A DNA stretch of 64,000 nucleotides from Sphingomonas hankookensis (GCF_001619955.1 NZ_LQQO01000016.1:1-64000), one strand, 5' to 3'. Positions 44,430 to 53,336 are shown, counted from the stretch's first letter. The notes: generated from the letters alone by a model not told the origin. Numbers and translations are program-made.

Positions 44430-45334
44430 GCCACCCACCCCGGATACTTTGCCTGCCATGTCGGCGTCTGCGTCTCGATGAACTTCGCGCAGCTGGCCTT
44501 CGCCAGATCACGCACGCGGCCGATATAGGCCTGCCGCTCGGCGACGGAGATCACGCCGCGCGCGTTCAGCAGGTTGAACACATGGCTCGCCTCGATCGCC
44601 TGTTCATAGGCCGCGATCGGCACGTCGTTGGCCAGTGCATTCTCGCACTCGGCCGCCGCCTTTTTGAACAGGTCGAACAGGCCATCGGTATCGGCGACCT
44701 CGAAATTCCACTTCGACATCTGGCGCTCGTTTTCGAGGAACACGTCGCCATAGGTGACGCCCCCCCTCCCCTCAGCAGCGTCATTGAACGCCAGGTCGTA
44801 CACGCTGTCCTTATCCTGGATGTACATCGCCAGCCGTTCAAGGCCGTAGGTCAGCTCGCCCGCGACCGGCTTGCAGTCGAACCCGCCCATCTGTTGGAAA
44901 TAGGTGAACTGGGTGACTTCCATCCCGTCGCACCATACTTCCCAGCCCAGCCCCCATGCGCCCAGCGTCGGCGATTCCCAATCGTCCTCGACGAAGCGGA
45001 TGTCGTGCTGCGTGAAGTCGATCCCGATCGCCGCCAGCGACCCCAGATACAGCTCCTGCAGGTTCGGCGGCGACGGCTTCAAAATCACCTGATACTGGTA
45101 ATAATGCTGCAGCCGGTTGGGGTTCTCGCCATAGCGCCCGTCGGTCGGCCGGCGCGACGGCTGGACGAACGCCGCGTTCCACGGCTCCGGCCCCAGCGCG
45201 CGCAGCGTCGTCGCCGGGTGGAACGTCCCCGCCCCCATCCGCATGTCATAGGGTTGCAGGATGACGCAGCCCTTGTCGCTCCAGTAATCGTGGAGCGTCA
45301 GGATCATTTTCTGGAAGCTGAGCGGGGCGGCCAT
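44426..45334 (-). CDS. glyQ: Glycyl-tRNA synthetase alpha subunit
   Basis: A 302-residue catalytic subunit. It starts [28 protein letters not shown] at the tenth codon is a possible later start. Class II motifs are present: [54 protein letters not shown] and [25 protein letters not shown]. It is coupled to glyS. Its promoter must lie in the 45335-45521 gap shared with the operator array. Confidence 0.97.
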   Translation of the reverse strand: MAAPLSFQKMILTLHDYWSDKGCVILQPYDMRMGAGTFHPATTLRALGPEPWNAAFVQPSRRPTDGRYGENPNRLQHYYQYQVILKPSPPNLQELYLGSLAAIGIDFTQHDIRFVEDDWESPTLGAWGLGWEVWCDGMEVTQFTYFQQMGGFDCKPVAGELTYGLERLAMYIQDKDSVYDLAFNDAAEGRGGVTYGDVFLENERQMSKWNFEVADTDGLFDLFKKAAAECENALANDVPIAAYEQAIEASHVFNLLNARGVISVAERQAYIGRVRDLAKASCAKFIETQTPTWQAKYPGWVA

Positions 45335-45404
45335 GGTTTCGCCTTTGAATGCAGGAATGCCCCGCGCCTAGCCGCATCGCCGATCGCCGGTCAAGCGAAC
45401 CGCA

Positions 45405-45506
45405 TGTCAGGTTAAACCGACATCGTGTCAGGTAGCATTGACACAAAGCACGAATCGGCGGATACATAGTCAGGTAAACACGACACATTGTCGCTGATCG
45501 TTGACA
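45405..45506. promoter_or_regulatory. Operator array: four TGTC-N10-GACA units on a 21-bp grid
   Basis: Units at 45405-45422, 45426-45443, 45468-45485 (first base A instead of T) and 45489-45506. Start-to-start distances are 21, 42 and 21 bp, so all units lie on one face of the helix at two-turn spacing; the middle slot (45447) is empty and holds the promoter spacer. Three units share TCAGGT after the first T-G. The second has 6-bp perfect arms GTGTCA/TGACAC. The array lies between glyQ and the XRE module; the XRE protein is the obvious candidate binder. Confidence 0.8.
45438..45466 (+). promoter_or_regulatory. Candidate sigma-70 promoter within the operator array
   Basis: A perfect TTGACA -35 at 45438-45443, a 17-bp spacer, and GATACA as a partial -10 at 45461-45466. 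The -35 overlaps the right arm of operator unit 2, and units 3-4 cover the expected start of transcription. A repressor on this array would block it. Confidence 0.6.
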
Positions 45507-45521
45507 TGGAAGGTCACTGCG

Positions 45522-45695
45522 ATGCCCCGCCCCGACACCCAAGGCTACACGCTGTTCGTCGTCGCGCTGTGCGCAGCCGTCGCCGCAATGGCCGCCGACC
45601 GCAACGAACGGCCCACACCGCCCCCCGCGCCGACCAGCGGCATTTCCTTCGCCGCCCAACTCGGCGATGCGGCGGTATCGCTATCGTGGCGGTGA
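45522..45695 (+). CDS. 57-aa membrane/secreted peptide at the head of the XRE module
   Basis: A short protein with GGAAGG 8 nt before ATG 45522. Residues 8-26 are hydrophobic (GYTLFVVALCAAVAAMAA), a single membrane span or an uncleaved signal; the rest is Pro-rich (TPPPAPTSG) and ends SLSWR. No family is recognised. It is the first gene after the operator array, 7 bp ahead of the XRE gene. A longer start in the same frame (45501) would overlap operator unit 4 and has no ribosome site. Confidence 0.6.
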   Translation: MPRPDTQGYTLFVVALCAAVAAMAADRNERPTPPPAPTSGISFAAQLGDAAVSLSWR

Positions 45696-45702
45696 GCGGT
45701 TC

Positions 45703-45903
45703 GTGAAGAACCGGCTCAAGATTCTGCGCGCCGAACGCGACTGGAGCCAGGCCGAACTGGCCGGGCGGCTCGACGTATCGCGTCAGGCGGTGAATGCGAT
45801 CGAAACCGGCAAGCACGACCCGTCGCTCCCGCTCGCCTTCCGCATGAGCCGGTTGTTCGGCCTGCCGATCGAACAGATTTTCGAGGATGACGTCGATGGT
45901 TGA
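45703..45903 (+). CDS. Small XRE-family (YozG-like) helix-turn-helix regulator
   Basis: A 66-residue protein, GTG start at 45703. It is almost only an HTH domain: NRLKILRAERDWSQAELAGRLDVSRQAVNAIETGKHDPSL with recognition helix SRQAVNAIETG, then AFRMSRLFGLPIEQIFED. Such proteins bind DNA as dimers; the phased palindromes upstream suit cooperative binding and autorepression. The following membrane-protein gene overlaps its end by 8 bp. Confidence 0.92.
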   Translation: MKNRLKILRAERDWSQAELAGRLDVSRQAVNAIETGKHDPSLPLAFRMSRLFGLPIEQIFEDDVDG

Positions 45904-46333
45904 GGATTGGGGCGCCGCCCGCGAACGACAGCGCCGCCGGCGGCGATGGATCTGGGTCGCGGCAGCCATCGCCGTCGTCGCGCTGGCACCGCTGGTCACG
46001 ACCTTCGTGCTGGGCATCGTCGAGGGGTATAGCGAGGTCGCCGACCCTGCGCGCGCGATCCGCACCCGCGACCATGCCGGCTATATCGCCATCGGCATCG
46101 CGCTGCTCGGCGCGCTCGTCTTCAACCTGCGGATCTGGCGCAATGCCGATGAGGTCGAGCGGCGGCAGATGACGGAGGCGGCGGCCGTCACAGGAATCGC
46201 CGCGCTGGTCGCGCTGCCGGTCCTGTCGCTCGCGGCGAAACCGCTGGCGCTGCCCAATCCGGCGATGATCGGCTGGGCCGTCGCCATCGCCGCGCTGGTC
46301 GCGACCCGCATCGTCCAGCACCTGCGCGGATGA
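45896..46333 (+). CDS. Four-helix membrane protein coupled to the XRE regulator
   Basis: A 145-residue protein starting at ATG 45896 (GAGG 9 nt upstream), inside the end of the XRE gene; ATG 45887 is the alternative. After a basic start ([10 protein letters not shown]) come four hydrophobic segments: [57 protein letters not shown] and [15 protein letters not shown] know no function. Its tight linkage to a tiny regulator suggests it modulates it or is its regulated output. Confidence 0.7.
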   Translation: MVEDWGAARERQRRRRRWIWVAAAIAVVALAPLVTTFVLGIVEGYSEVADPARAIRTRDHAGYIAIGIALLGALVFNLRIWRNADEVERRQMTEAAAVTGIAALVALPVLSLAAKPLALPNPAMIGWAVAIAALVATRIVQHLRG

Positions 46334-47187
46334 TCGCGCGGATCGTCGCCGCACTGTTCGGCTGGCTGTCGCTCGCCAGCCCGGTCGCGGCCCCGCCGAT
46401 ACTCATGCCGGCGCTCTGGGTCGCGCGCGATGCCGATACGGTGATCTGGCTGTTCGGCACGGTGCATCAATTGCGGCCGGGAACGCCGTGGCTGACCGGC
46501 GCGGTGGCGGACGCCTTTGCCGACAGCGACACGCTGGTCCTCGAAATCCCCGAACCCACGCCCGACGACATGAGCGCGGCGGTAGTACAGGTCACGCCGC
46601 CCCGCCCCGCCCCGCTGCCCCCGGCCCTCGACCGCAGCCTGCGCGCGCGGGCGGCCGAGCTGGGCTTCCCCCGCAATGCCTTCGACAGGACCGACCCGTG
46701 GTTCGCCGCGACGGTCCTCGCCGCGCAACCGCTGGCGCAGGCCGGCTACCGCAGCGAGCCCGCCCCCGAGACGCTGCTGACGAAACTCGCCGATCGAACC
46801 GGCAAGCCGGTCACCGCATTCGAAACGCTCGGCCAGCAACTTGGCCTCTTCGCCGCCCTGCCGCAGGCCGCCCAGCGCACGATGCTGGAGCGCACCCTCG
46901 CCGAGCGCGATCCGGTGCCGGCGATGGACCGGGTCGTCGCCACCTGGGGCCGTGGCGACGTCGCGACGCTCGACCGGCTGCTGGGCGAGGATATGACGCA
47001 AGCCGGTCCGGCGGTGCGCGCCGCGCTGCTCGACCGGCGCAACGCCGCCTGGGCGCGCACCATCGCCAGGTGGATGCGCCAGCCGGGTACGCGCTTCGTC
47101 GCGGTCGGCGCGGGGCATCTGACCGGGCCGGGCAGCGTGCAGGATCGGTTGCGGAAGATGGGTTTGGAAGTGATGCGGGTGCAATAG
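46330..47187 (+). CDS. TraB/GumN family protein
   Basis: A 285-residue protein of the TraB/GumN/Tiki superfamily. It starts with a signal-like segment ([17 protein letters not shown]). The two hallmark motifs are present: [13 protein letters not shown] near residue 40 and [25 protein letters not shown] at the C-terminus, with [14 protein letters not shown] between. Some family members are metalloproteases using the GxxH and Glu residues; the bacterial role is unknown. The start overlaps the previous stop by 4 bp. Confidence 0.88.
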   Translation: MIARIVAALFGWLSLASPVAAPPILMPALWVARDADTVIWLFGTVHQLRPGTPWLTGAVADAFADSDTLVLEIPEPTPDDMSAAVVQVTPPRPAPLPPALDRSLRARAAELGFPRNAFDRTDPWFAATVLAAQPLAQAGYRSEPAPETLLTKLADRTGKPVTAFETLGQQLGLFAALPQAAQRTMLERTLAERDPVPAMDRVVATWGRGDVATLDRLLGEDMTQAGPAVRAALLDRRNAAWARTIARWMRQPGTRFVAVGAGHLTGPGSVQDRLRKMGLEVMRVQ

Positions 47188-47199
47188 CACCCCACCCCG

Positions 47200-47318
47200 T
47201 TCGGTTCGAGCAGCTTCGAGCCTGTCGAGAAGCGTCCGTCGAGAACGCCCCGCTTGGGGCACCCCCTTCTCGACTACGGTTCTCGACAGGCTCGAACCTC
47301 CGCTCGAAGCAAACGGGG
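47200..47318. repeat. Type D palindromic repeat before rplY
   Basis: GTTCGAGCAGCTTCGAGCCT and TGTCGAGAAGCGTCCGTCGA at 47203-47240 and inverted counterparts (TTCTCGAC...GGCTCGAACCT) to about 47300. This is nearly the same element as at 5196-5315, down to the flanking GAAGCAAACGGG. Confidence 0.85.
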
Positions 47319-47450
47319 GTGGAGGAAACGGGGCACCCAACCTTGCCTTTCCCCCCAAACTCCCCTATGCGCCCGCGCTTGTTCGTGCCGGGGTCATCCC
47401 TGGAGGCCCGGCCGCGCAAGACACATCAATACGTACTCAAGGAAGACATG

Positions 47451-48128
47451 ATGAGCGACACGCTGAATCTGTCGGCCGAGACGCGCGATCGGGTAGGCAA
47501 GGGAGCCTCCCGCGCCCTGCGTCGCGATGGCCGCGTCCCCGCCGTGATCTATGGCAACAAGCAGGACCCGGAGGGCATTCACCTGAACGCCCGCGAACTC
47601 ATGAAGGCGCTGATGACCGGCCACTTCATGAACTCGGTCATCATGGTCGATGTCGGCGGCAAGAAGGTTCGCACCCTGGCCAAGGACGTCGCGTTCGACG
47701 TCGTCACCGACCAGCCGATCCATGTCGACTTCCTGCGCATCGCCAAGAACGCGACCGTGACCGTCGCCGTGCCGGTGACCTTCACCAACGAAGACGACGC
47801 CCCCGGCATCAAGCGGGACGGCGGCGTGCTGAACGTCGTGACCCATGAAATCGAACTGACCGTCGAAGCGTCGAACATCCCGACCGAGATCGTCGTCGAC
47901 CTGACCGGCCGCGAAGTCGGTGACTCGATCCACCTGTCGGACATCGACCTGCCGAACGGTGCCGAAGCGACCGCATCGGAAGACGCCGTGACCGTCGCGA
48001 CGATCACCCCGCCGACCACGCTGACCGCCGAGGACGAGGCGCTCGACGCCGAAGTTGCCGAAGCGCAGTCGGCCGAAGCCGCTGCGGAAGGCGAAGACGC
48101 CGAGGGCGAGGACAAGGCCGAGGGCTGA
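47451..48128 (+). CDS. rplY: Ribosomal protein bL25 (CTC form)
   Basis: A 225-residue L25/CTC protein that binds 5S rRNA. ATG 47451 is preferred (AAGGA 7 nt before); ATG 47448 adds one Met. The N-terminal L25 domain has [25 protein letters not shown] and [10 protein letters not shown]; the C-terminal TL5-type domain runs from about residue 95 ([21 protein letters not shown]). A very acidic, Ala-rich tail ([14 protein letters not shown]) follows. Confidence 0.95.
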   Translation: MSDTLNLSAETRDRVGKGASRALRRDGRVPAVIYGNKQDPEGIHLNARELMKALMTGHFMNSVIMVDVGGKKVRTLAKDVAFDVVTDQPIHVDFLRIAKNATVTVAVPVTFTNEDDAPGIKRDGGVLNVVTHEIELTVEASNIPTEIVVDLTGREVGDSIHLSDIDLPNGAEATASEDAVTVATITPPTTLTAEDEALDAEVAEAQSAEAAAEGEDAEGEDKAEG

Positions 48129-48204
48129 TCCGCCCCGCCTTTGTGCTGCTGATGGGGAGTGGGATGGCAATGCCGTCCCGCTCCCTTTGCGTTTGGGGTG
48201 CGTT

Positions 48205-48478
48205 TTTTCCGCCCACACGTCATCCCAGCGGCGCCCCCCACCTCCTGCCCACACGTCATCCCGGCGAAGGCCGGGATCCATGGACACGGCCACGTCGCGC
48301 TTCGATCGCGAACACCCGACACAATGGATTCCGGCCTCCGCCGGAATGACGATAGTGGCGAAGCAAAGGCCCCCCATCGTCGTTCCCGCGCAGGCGGGAA
48401 CCCATAAACGCAACGCCTGTAGCTCCATCGCAAACGCCAGCGGCAATGGATTCCCGCCTTCGCGGGAATGACGGTTAT
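48205..48478. repeat. Cluster of type C palindromic repeats (gap 48129-48523)
   Basis: At least five hairpin units of the GTCATCCCGGCGAAGGCCGG / GGATTCCCGCCTTCGCGGGAATGAC kind in alternating orientation at about 48210, 48258, 48322, 48378 and 48450. There is no gene in this roughly 390-bp stretch between rplY and pth. Confidence 0.85.
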
Positions 48479-48523
48479 GGCTACAGGCGTTCCGCACCCA
48501 CCCGCCACCAAAGGACGCCCTCA

Positions 48524-49090
48524 ATGCAGCTCTGGACCGGCCTGGGTAATCCCGGCCCGCAATATGCGATGCATCGCCACAATATCGGCTTCATGGCGGT
48601 CGACGCGATCGCGGAGGTCCATGGCTTCGCCGCGCCCAAACGCGCGTTCCAGGGCTGGATACAGGAAGGGCGGATCGGATCGGAAAAGATCCTGCTGCTC
48701 AAACCCGGCACCTGGATGAACGAAAGCGGCCGTTCGGTCGGCGAAGCGATGCGCTTCTACAAGCTCACGCCGCAGGACGTGACCGTCTTCCACGACGAAC
48801 TCGACCTCGCCCCGTTCAAGCTCAAGGTAAAGATCGGCGGCGGCCATGCCGGCCATAATGGCCTGCGCTCGACCGACGCGCATATCGGCCCCGACTTCCG
48901 CCGCATCCGCCTCGGCATCGGCCATCCGGGGCACAAGGACCGGGTAACGCCCTATGTGCTCGGCAATTTCGCCAAGGCCGAGCTGGACGACCTGACCGAC
49001 CTGCTCGGCGCCGTCGCGGCGGAGGCGCCGTGGCTGGCGGCGAACGACGACGTGCGCTTCATGAACGAGGTGGCGCGGCGGATGGGGTAG
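48524..49090 (+). CDS. pth: Peptidyl-tRNA hydrolase
   Basis: A 188-residue enzyme releasing peptides from peptidyl-tRNA. Start MQLWTGLGNPGPQYAMHRHNIGFM with the catalytic His19, KPGTWMNESGRSV (conserved Asn), VFHDELDLAPFKLKVKIGGGHAGHNGLRS and FRRIRLGIGHPG. Intact and of normal length. It follows rplY as in many bacteria, although separated by repeats. Confidence 0.97.
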   Translation: MQLWTGLGNPGPQYAMHRHNIGFMAVDAIAEVHGFAAPKRAFQGWIQEGRIGSEKILLLKPGTWMNESGRSVGEAMRFYKLTPQDVTVFHDELDLAPFKLKVKIGGGHAGHNGLRSTDAHIGPDFRRIRLGIGHPGHKDRVTPYVLGNFAKAELDDLTDLLGAVAAEAPWLAANDDVRFMNEVARRMG

Positions 49091-49127
49091 AGCTCCCCTT
49101 CCGGCCTCCCCATTCCCCTGTCCCCGC

Positions 49128-49220
49128 CCAAGCGTCACCCCAGCGCAGGCTGGGTCTCCCCGTGAAGACACACAACGCCAACCAACCGGGATACCCCAGC
49201 CTGCGCTGGGGTGACGCTGG
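49128..49220. repeat. Type C-like inverted repeat after pth
   Basis: GCGTCACCCCAGCGCAGGCTGG at 49131 and its inverted copy CCAGCCTGCGCTGGGGTGACGC ending at about 49218, with a 45-bp centre. Same architecture as the other inverted pairs but a different arm sequence. Confidence 0.8.
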
Positions 49221-49300
49221 AGGTCGGCAATACCGCAAGATCGGTCGAGCGCCGCCACCCTTCCCCCGCGCATACCACCCGTGCCACACAGGACACGGAC

Positions 49301-50161
49301 ATGACGCCGACCACCCCCTATCACGACCGGATGCAGCGCGCGCTCGACCATATCGACCGGCATCTGGACGACGAACTCGACCTCGCCAGCATCAGCGCGG
49401 TCGCGGCCTTTTCCAAATATCACTTCCATCGCCAGTTCGTTGCGACCTTCGGACTGCCGGTCCATCGCTATGTCCAGCTTGCCCGGTTGCAGCGCGCGTC
49501 CCACCGGCTGGCGTTCCACGCCGACCGCGTGACCGATGTCGCGCTGGATGCGGGGTACGACGCGCCCGATGCCTTTGCCCGCGCCTTTCGGCGGCATTTC
49601 GGCCAGTCGCCGTCCTCTTTCCGTTCCGTGCCTGACTGGGCACCGTGGCGCGCGGCGCTTCTGCCGCTGGATCATGCGAGGAACCGATCCATGCCGACCT
49701 ATGACGTCACCATTCGCGACTTTCCCGACACGCCGATCGCCTGTCTGTCGCACGAGGGCGACATGGCGAGCATCGGCGACAGCATCCGCCGCTTCATCGC
49801 GTGGCGCCGCGCGAACCGCCTGCCGCCGTCCGACGCCGCGACCTTCAACGTCTTCCACGGCGACCCGCACGACCCCCACGCCGGCCCGGTCCGTATCGAC
49901 CTGTGCGTCGCCACTGAACGCGCGTTTCCGATGGCAGACGGCATTACCACCGGCCTGATCCCCGGCGGTCGCTGCGCCGTGATCCGCATCGCCGGCCGCG
50001 CCGACGACCTCGAAGCCCCCGCGCTCCACCTCTATCGCGACTGGCTCCCCATCAGCGGCGAGGAACTCCGCGACTTCCCCCTTTTCTGCCAGCGGGTCCG
50101 CTTCGCCCCGGAAGTCGCCGAGCATGATGCGATCACCGACCTGTTCCTGCCGCTGCGCTAG
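49301..50161 (+). CDS. AraC-family regulator with GyrI-like effector domain
   Basis: A 286-residue regulator. ATG 49301 has AGGA 8 nt upstream. Residues 1-105 carry two HTH units (LDLASISAVAAFSKYHFHRQF and VTDVALDAGYDAPDAFARAFRRHFGQSPSSFR). Residues about 130-286 form a GyrI-like/Rob-type ligand domain (YDVTIRDFPDTPIACLSHEGD, GRCAVIRIAGRADDLEAPALHLYRDWLP). It may respond to a small cationic or hydrophobic compound. It is the first of three genes between pth and ychF. Confidence 0.9.
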   Translation: MTPTTPYHDRMQRALDHIDRHLDDELDLASISAVAAFSKYHFHRQFVATFGLPVHRYVQLARLQRASHRLAFHADRVTDVALDAGYDAPDAFARAFRRHFGQSPSSFRSVPDWAPWRAALLPLDHARNRSMPTYDVTIRDFPDTPIACLSHEGDMASIGDSIRRFIAWRRANRLPPSDAATFNVFHGDPHDPHAGPVRIDLCVATERAFPMADGITTGLIPGGRCAVIRIAGRADDLEAPALHLYRDWLPISGEELRDFPLFCQRVRFAPEVAEHDAITDLFLPLR

Positions 50162-50236
50162 GCGGTCCAAAAAGGCGGGAACAGCTACTCCCGCTTGCGG
50201 ATGCCTCTTTGAAAGTCGCGGTCGACGACAGAAGCC

Positions 50237-50327
50237 TGCCGTACCCCGCGCGGGCGGGGGTCCAGAGCCAAGCAAAACGACGGGTTGCGTGTGTCGCCCT
50301 GGACCCCCGCCTGCGCGGGGGTACGTA
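50237..50327. repeat. Type B inverted repeat pair (gap 50162-50598)
   Basis: CCGTACCCCGCGCGGGCGGGGGTCC at 50239 (core only quoted in part: CGTACCCCGCGCGGGCGGGG) and an inverted copy GGACCCCCGCCTGCGCGGGG ending near 50326. No gene is seen in the gap, which also holds a separate pair of direct repeats. Confidence 0.8.
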
Positions 50328-50465
50328 ACAGGGGAATGCTTCAGATGTTCGCGGGCAAGAAAACTGGCTTTCCTACGCCCTCCGCCATCGTCATGCTCGC
50401 CCGGTCCAAGCCATGTCCCGCGTACCGCCACGCACCGGATCGAACGCAACGCAAACTATCGTGCG

Positions 50466-50553
50466 AGTGTGAACTTAGTGAACTTTGCCCCATCCGTACT
50501 ACCGAACCGACGACCCCGCGAACACGCCACTAGTGTGAACTTAGTGAACTTTG
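50466..50553. repeat. Two identical 22-bp direct repeats 66 bp apart
   Basis: Copies at 50466-50487 and 50532-50553, core GTGTGAACTTAGTGAACTTT. Each copy contains two GTGAACTT half-units, 9 bp apart. The base composition is AT-richer than the surroundings. The second copy lies 46 bp before the esterase start. Confidence 0.85.
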
Positions 50554-50598
50554 GCCACGCCTTGCGCCGCGCCGCCCCTGCCCGATAGGAAGCATTCC

Positions 50599-51504
50599 AT
50601 GGCCAAACCCTTGCAACTGCTCGCCTTCCTGTTCCTGCTGCTGACCGGCACCGCCGCACTGGCCGCGCCGCGCTGCACCGCCGGTCCTGCGAACCAGTCG
50701 CAACGGATCACGATCAACGACGGCATGCGCTCGGTGCTGCTCCACCTGCCGCCGGGCTTCGATCCGGCGCGGCCGGCACCGCTCGTCATCCTGCTCCACG
50801 GCAGCGGCGGCACCGGCGCGGCGATGCTGCGCGACTCGAACCTAGCCGAGGCAGCGGACAAGCACGGCTTCATCGTCGCCGCGCCCGATGCCGGCATCCC
50901 CCATGACCAGGGCTTCGTCTGGAACATTCCTGGCGTTCCCACCGTCGCCGGCACCATCCCCGGCCCCGACGCCCCCGACGACGTGAAGTTCATCGGCGCG
51001 CTGATCGACCAGCTGGCCAAGGCGGGCTGCGCCGATCCCGCCCGCGTCTATGCCACCGGCCTGTCGGGGGGCGGGCGAATGACCTCGTGGCTCGGCTGCG
51101 TCGCCGCCGACCGCTTTGCCGCCATCGCCCCGGTCGTCGGCCTGCGCGCGGGCAATCCGCTGGCCAGCGATCCCACCCACCCCGATCCCGCGACCTGTCG
51201 CCCGTCGCGCCCGCTGCCGGTCATCGCCTTCGCCGGCGATGCCGACACCACCAACCCGATCCAGGGCGGCGGCGCCAAATATTGGTCCTACACCATGCAC
51301 GCCGCCGAGATGCGCTGGGCGACGCTCAACGGCTGCACCGCCGCCCCCACCACCCGCTGGGTCGCGCCGAAAGTCTATGAGGAACGCTATACCGGCTGCC
51401 GCGACGGTGCCGATGTCGCCGGCCGCATCACCGTCGGCGGCGGGCATAGCTGGGTCGTCGACAACGACGCGCTCTGGGCGTTCCTGTCGCAGCATCGCCG
51501 CTGA
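50599..51504 (+). CDS. Secreted PHB depolymerase/feruloyl-esterase family hydrolase (LpqC-like)
   Basis: A 301-residue exported hydrolase. ATG 50599 has AGGA about 9 nt upstream and begins a signal peptide (LQLLAFLFLLLTGTAALAA). VILLHGSGGTG (oxyanion region) and the nucleophile elbow ATGLSGGGRMTSWL are clear, with likely Asp (FAGDADTTNP) and His (VGGGHSW). Substrate could be an extracellular polyester or an aryl ester; sequence alone does not say. Confidence 0.85.
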   Translation: MAKPLQLLAFLFLLLTGTAALAAPRCTAGPANQSQRITINDGMRSVLLHLPPGFDPARPAPLVILLHGSGGTGAAMLRDSNLAEAADKHGFIVAAPDAGIPHDQGFVWNIPGVPTVAGTIPGPDAPDDVKFIGALIDQLAKAGCADPARVYATGLSGGGRMTSWLGCVAADRFAAIAPVVGLRAGNPLASDPTHPDPATCRPSRPLPVIAFAGDADTTNPIQGGGAKYWSYTMHAAEMRWATLNGCTAAPTTRWVAPKVYEERYTGCRDGADVAGRITVGGGHSWVVDNDALWAFLSQHRR

Positions 51505-51542
51505 CCCTTCCCAAAACGCCACCGATCCGCCAAGCCGCCGCC

Positions 51543-52127
51543 ATGACCGTCCGCACCCTCTTCCCGACCCATCTCTACGAAGCCAGCCTCGCCGACGCCG
51601 CGCTGGTCGACGATCTCGACGCCTCGGTCCGCGCGCTGGCGGAGGAGGACATGGCCGGGCGCCGCTGGTCGAAGGAGCATGGCTATCGCGGCTATACCTC
51701 CTACGCCTCCCTGAACGACCTGCCGCTCCGCGATCCGGTCTTCGCCGACCTGAAGCGCGTGCTCGACCGCCATGTCGCCAAATTCGCCGCCGCCTGCGGC
51801 ATGGAACTGGCGGGCCGCAAGCTGAAGCTCGACAGCCTGTGGGTGAACCTGCTGAAGCCCGGCGGCGGCCATTCGGGCCACCTCCACCCGCACAGCGTCG
51901 TGTCGGGCACCGTCTATGTCGCCGTTCCCGAAGGCGCGGGCGGCATTCGGTTCGAGGACCCCCGCCTTCCCATGCTGATGGCCGCCCCCACCCGCCCCGG
52001 CACGTTCGAAACCGTCGCGCCCGAACCCGGCACGCTGCTATTGTGGGAAAGCTGGCTGCGGCACGAGGTCATGCCGCACGCCGGCAAGGGCGAACGGATC
52101 AGCGTCAGCTTCAACTATCGGTGGTAG
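51543..52127 (+). CDS. TIGR02466-type putative 2OG-Fe(II) oxygenase
   Basis: A 194-residue protein with a jelly-roll oxygenase pattern: LWVNLLKPGGGHSGHLHPHSVVSGTVYV (metal His candidates), then LLLWESWLRHEVMPHAGKGERISVSFNYRW (second His and the Arg for 2-oxoglutarate). It probably hydroxylates an unknown substrate. It follows the esterase by 38 bp and may be cotranscribed. Confidence 0.85.
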   Translation: MTVRTLFPTHLYEASLADAALVDDLDASVRALAEEDMAGRRWSKEHGYRGYTSYASLNDLPLRDPVFADLKRVLDRHVAKFAAACGMELAGRKLKLDSLWVNLLKPGGGHSGHLHPHSVVSGTVYVAVPEGAGGIRFEDPRLPMLMAAPTRPGTFETVAPEPGTLLLWESWLRHEVMPHAGKGERISVSFNYRW

Positions 52128-52192
52128 CTTTTGCAAAGCTGGTCGCCACCCGCTAAGGCGCAGGCTTTCCATCGTCTCCGGGATAGCATCAC

Positions 52193-53293
52193 GTGGGTTT
52201 TCGCTGCGGTATCGTCGGGCTGCCGAATGTCGGCAAGTCCACCCTGTTCAACGCGCTGACGCAGACTCAGGCGGCACAGGCGGCCAACTATCCCTTCTGC
52301 ACGATCGAACCGAATGTCGGTAACGTCGCGGTCCCCGATCCCCGGCTCGACCAGCTGGCCGAGATCGCCGGTTCGGCCAAGAAGATCGAGACGCAGCTCG
52401 CCTTTGTCGACATCGCCGGCCTGGTGCGCGGCGCGTCGAAGGGCGAAGGGCTCGGCAACCAGTTCCTCGGCAATATCCGCGAGGTGGACGCGATCGTCCA
52501 CGTCCTGCGCTGCTTCGAGAATGACGACATCCAGCATGTCGACGACCGGGTCGATCCGATCGCCGACGCCGACACGGTCGAGACCGAGCTGATGCTCTCC
52601 GACCTCGAAAGCCTCGAAAAGCGCGTGCCCAACCTGACCAAGAAGGGGCAGCAGGGCGACAAGGAAGCGAAGGTCGCCGCCGCCGTGCTCGGCCGTGCGC
52701 TCGACCTGCTGCGCGATGGCAAGCCCGCGCGCCTGACCGAGATCAAGGACGAGGAGGAGGAACGCCTCTTCGCCCAGGCGCAGCTGCTGACCGCCAAGCC
52801 GGTCCTCTATGTCTGCAACGTCAACGAAGAGGACGCCGCCGAGGGCAACGACCTGTCGGCCAAGGTCTTCGAAAAGGCGAAGGCAGAGGGCGCTCAGGCG
52901 GTCGTCGTGTCGGCGGCAATCGAGGCGGAGATCGCCACGATGGAACCGGCCGACCGCGCCGAATTCCTGTCCGACCTGGGGCTCAAGGAAACCGGCCTCG
53001 CCCGCGTGATCCGCGCCGGCTATTCGCTGCTCCAGCTGCTGACCTTCTTCACCGTCGGCCCCAAGGAAGCGCGCGCCTGGACCGTGTCGGTCGGTGCCAA
53101 GGCCCCGCAGGCGGCGGGCGAGATCCACAGCGATTTCGAACGCGGCTTCATCCGGGCCGAAACCATCGCCTATGCCGATTATGTCGCCTGCAAGGGTGAA
53201 AGCGGCGCGCGCGACGCAGGCAAGCTGCGGGCGGAGGGCAAGGAATATGTCGTGCAGGACGGCGACGTGATGCTGTTCCGCTTCAACGTCTGA
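52193..53293 (+). CDS. ychF: Redox-regulated ATPase YchF (OBG-like)
   Basis: A 366-residue P-loop protein related to OBG GTPases but preferring ATP, associated with ribosomes and stress responses. GTG start at 52193. The G1 loop is GIVGLPNVGKSTLFNALT; FVDIAGLVRGASKGEGLGNQFL and VLYVCNVNE follow; the C-terminal TGS-like domain has TVGPKEARAWTVSVGAKAPQAAGEIHSDFERGFIRAE. Intact. Confidence 0.96.
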   Translation: MGFRCGIVGLPNVGKSTLFNALTQTQAAQAANYPFCTIEPNVGNVAVPDPRLDQLAEIAGSAKKIETQLAFVDIAGLVRGASKGEGLGNQFLGNIREVDAIVHVLRCFENDDIQHVDDRVDPIADADTVETELMLSDLESLEKRVPNLTKKGQQGDKEAKVAAAVLGRALDLLRDGKPARLTEIKDEEEERLFAQAQLLTAKPVLYVCNVNEEDAAEGNDLSAKVFEKAKAEGAQAVVVSAAIEAEIATMEPADRAEFLSDLGLKETGLARVIRAGYSLLQLLTFFTVGPKEARAWTVSVGAKAPQAAGEIHSDFERGFIRAETIAYADYVACKGESGARDAGKLRAEGKEYVVQDGDVMLFRFNV

Positions 53294-53336
53294 CCGTTCA
53301 TAGCGCCGTCATCTTAACGCGTTAGCAGTCGTCGCG

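Noticed and set aside
45501..45521. Upstream starts for the 57-aa peptide (45488, 45501)
   Set aside because: They fall inside operator unit 4 or in another frame, and lack a ribosome site; ATG 45522 has GGAAGG.
45703..46333. Toxin-antitoxin pair (XRE gene plus following gene)
   Set aside because: The partner is a four-helix membrane protein without any known toxin motif; a regulator-membrane protein module fits better.
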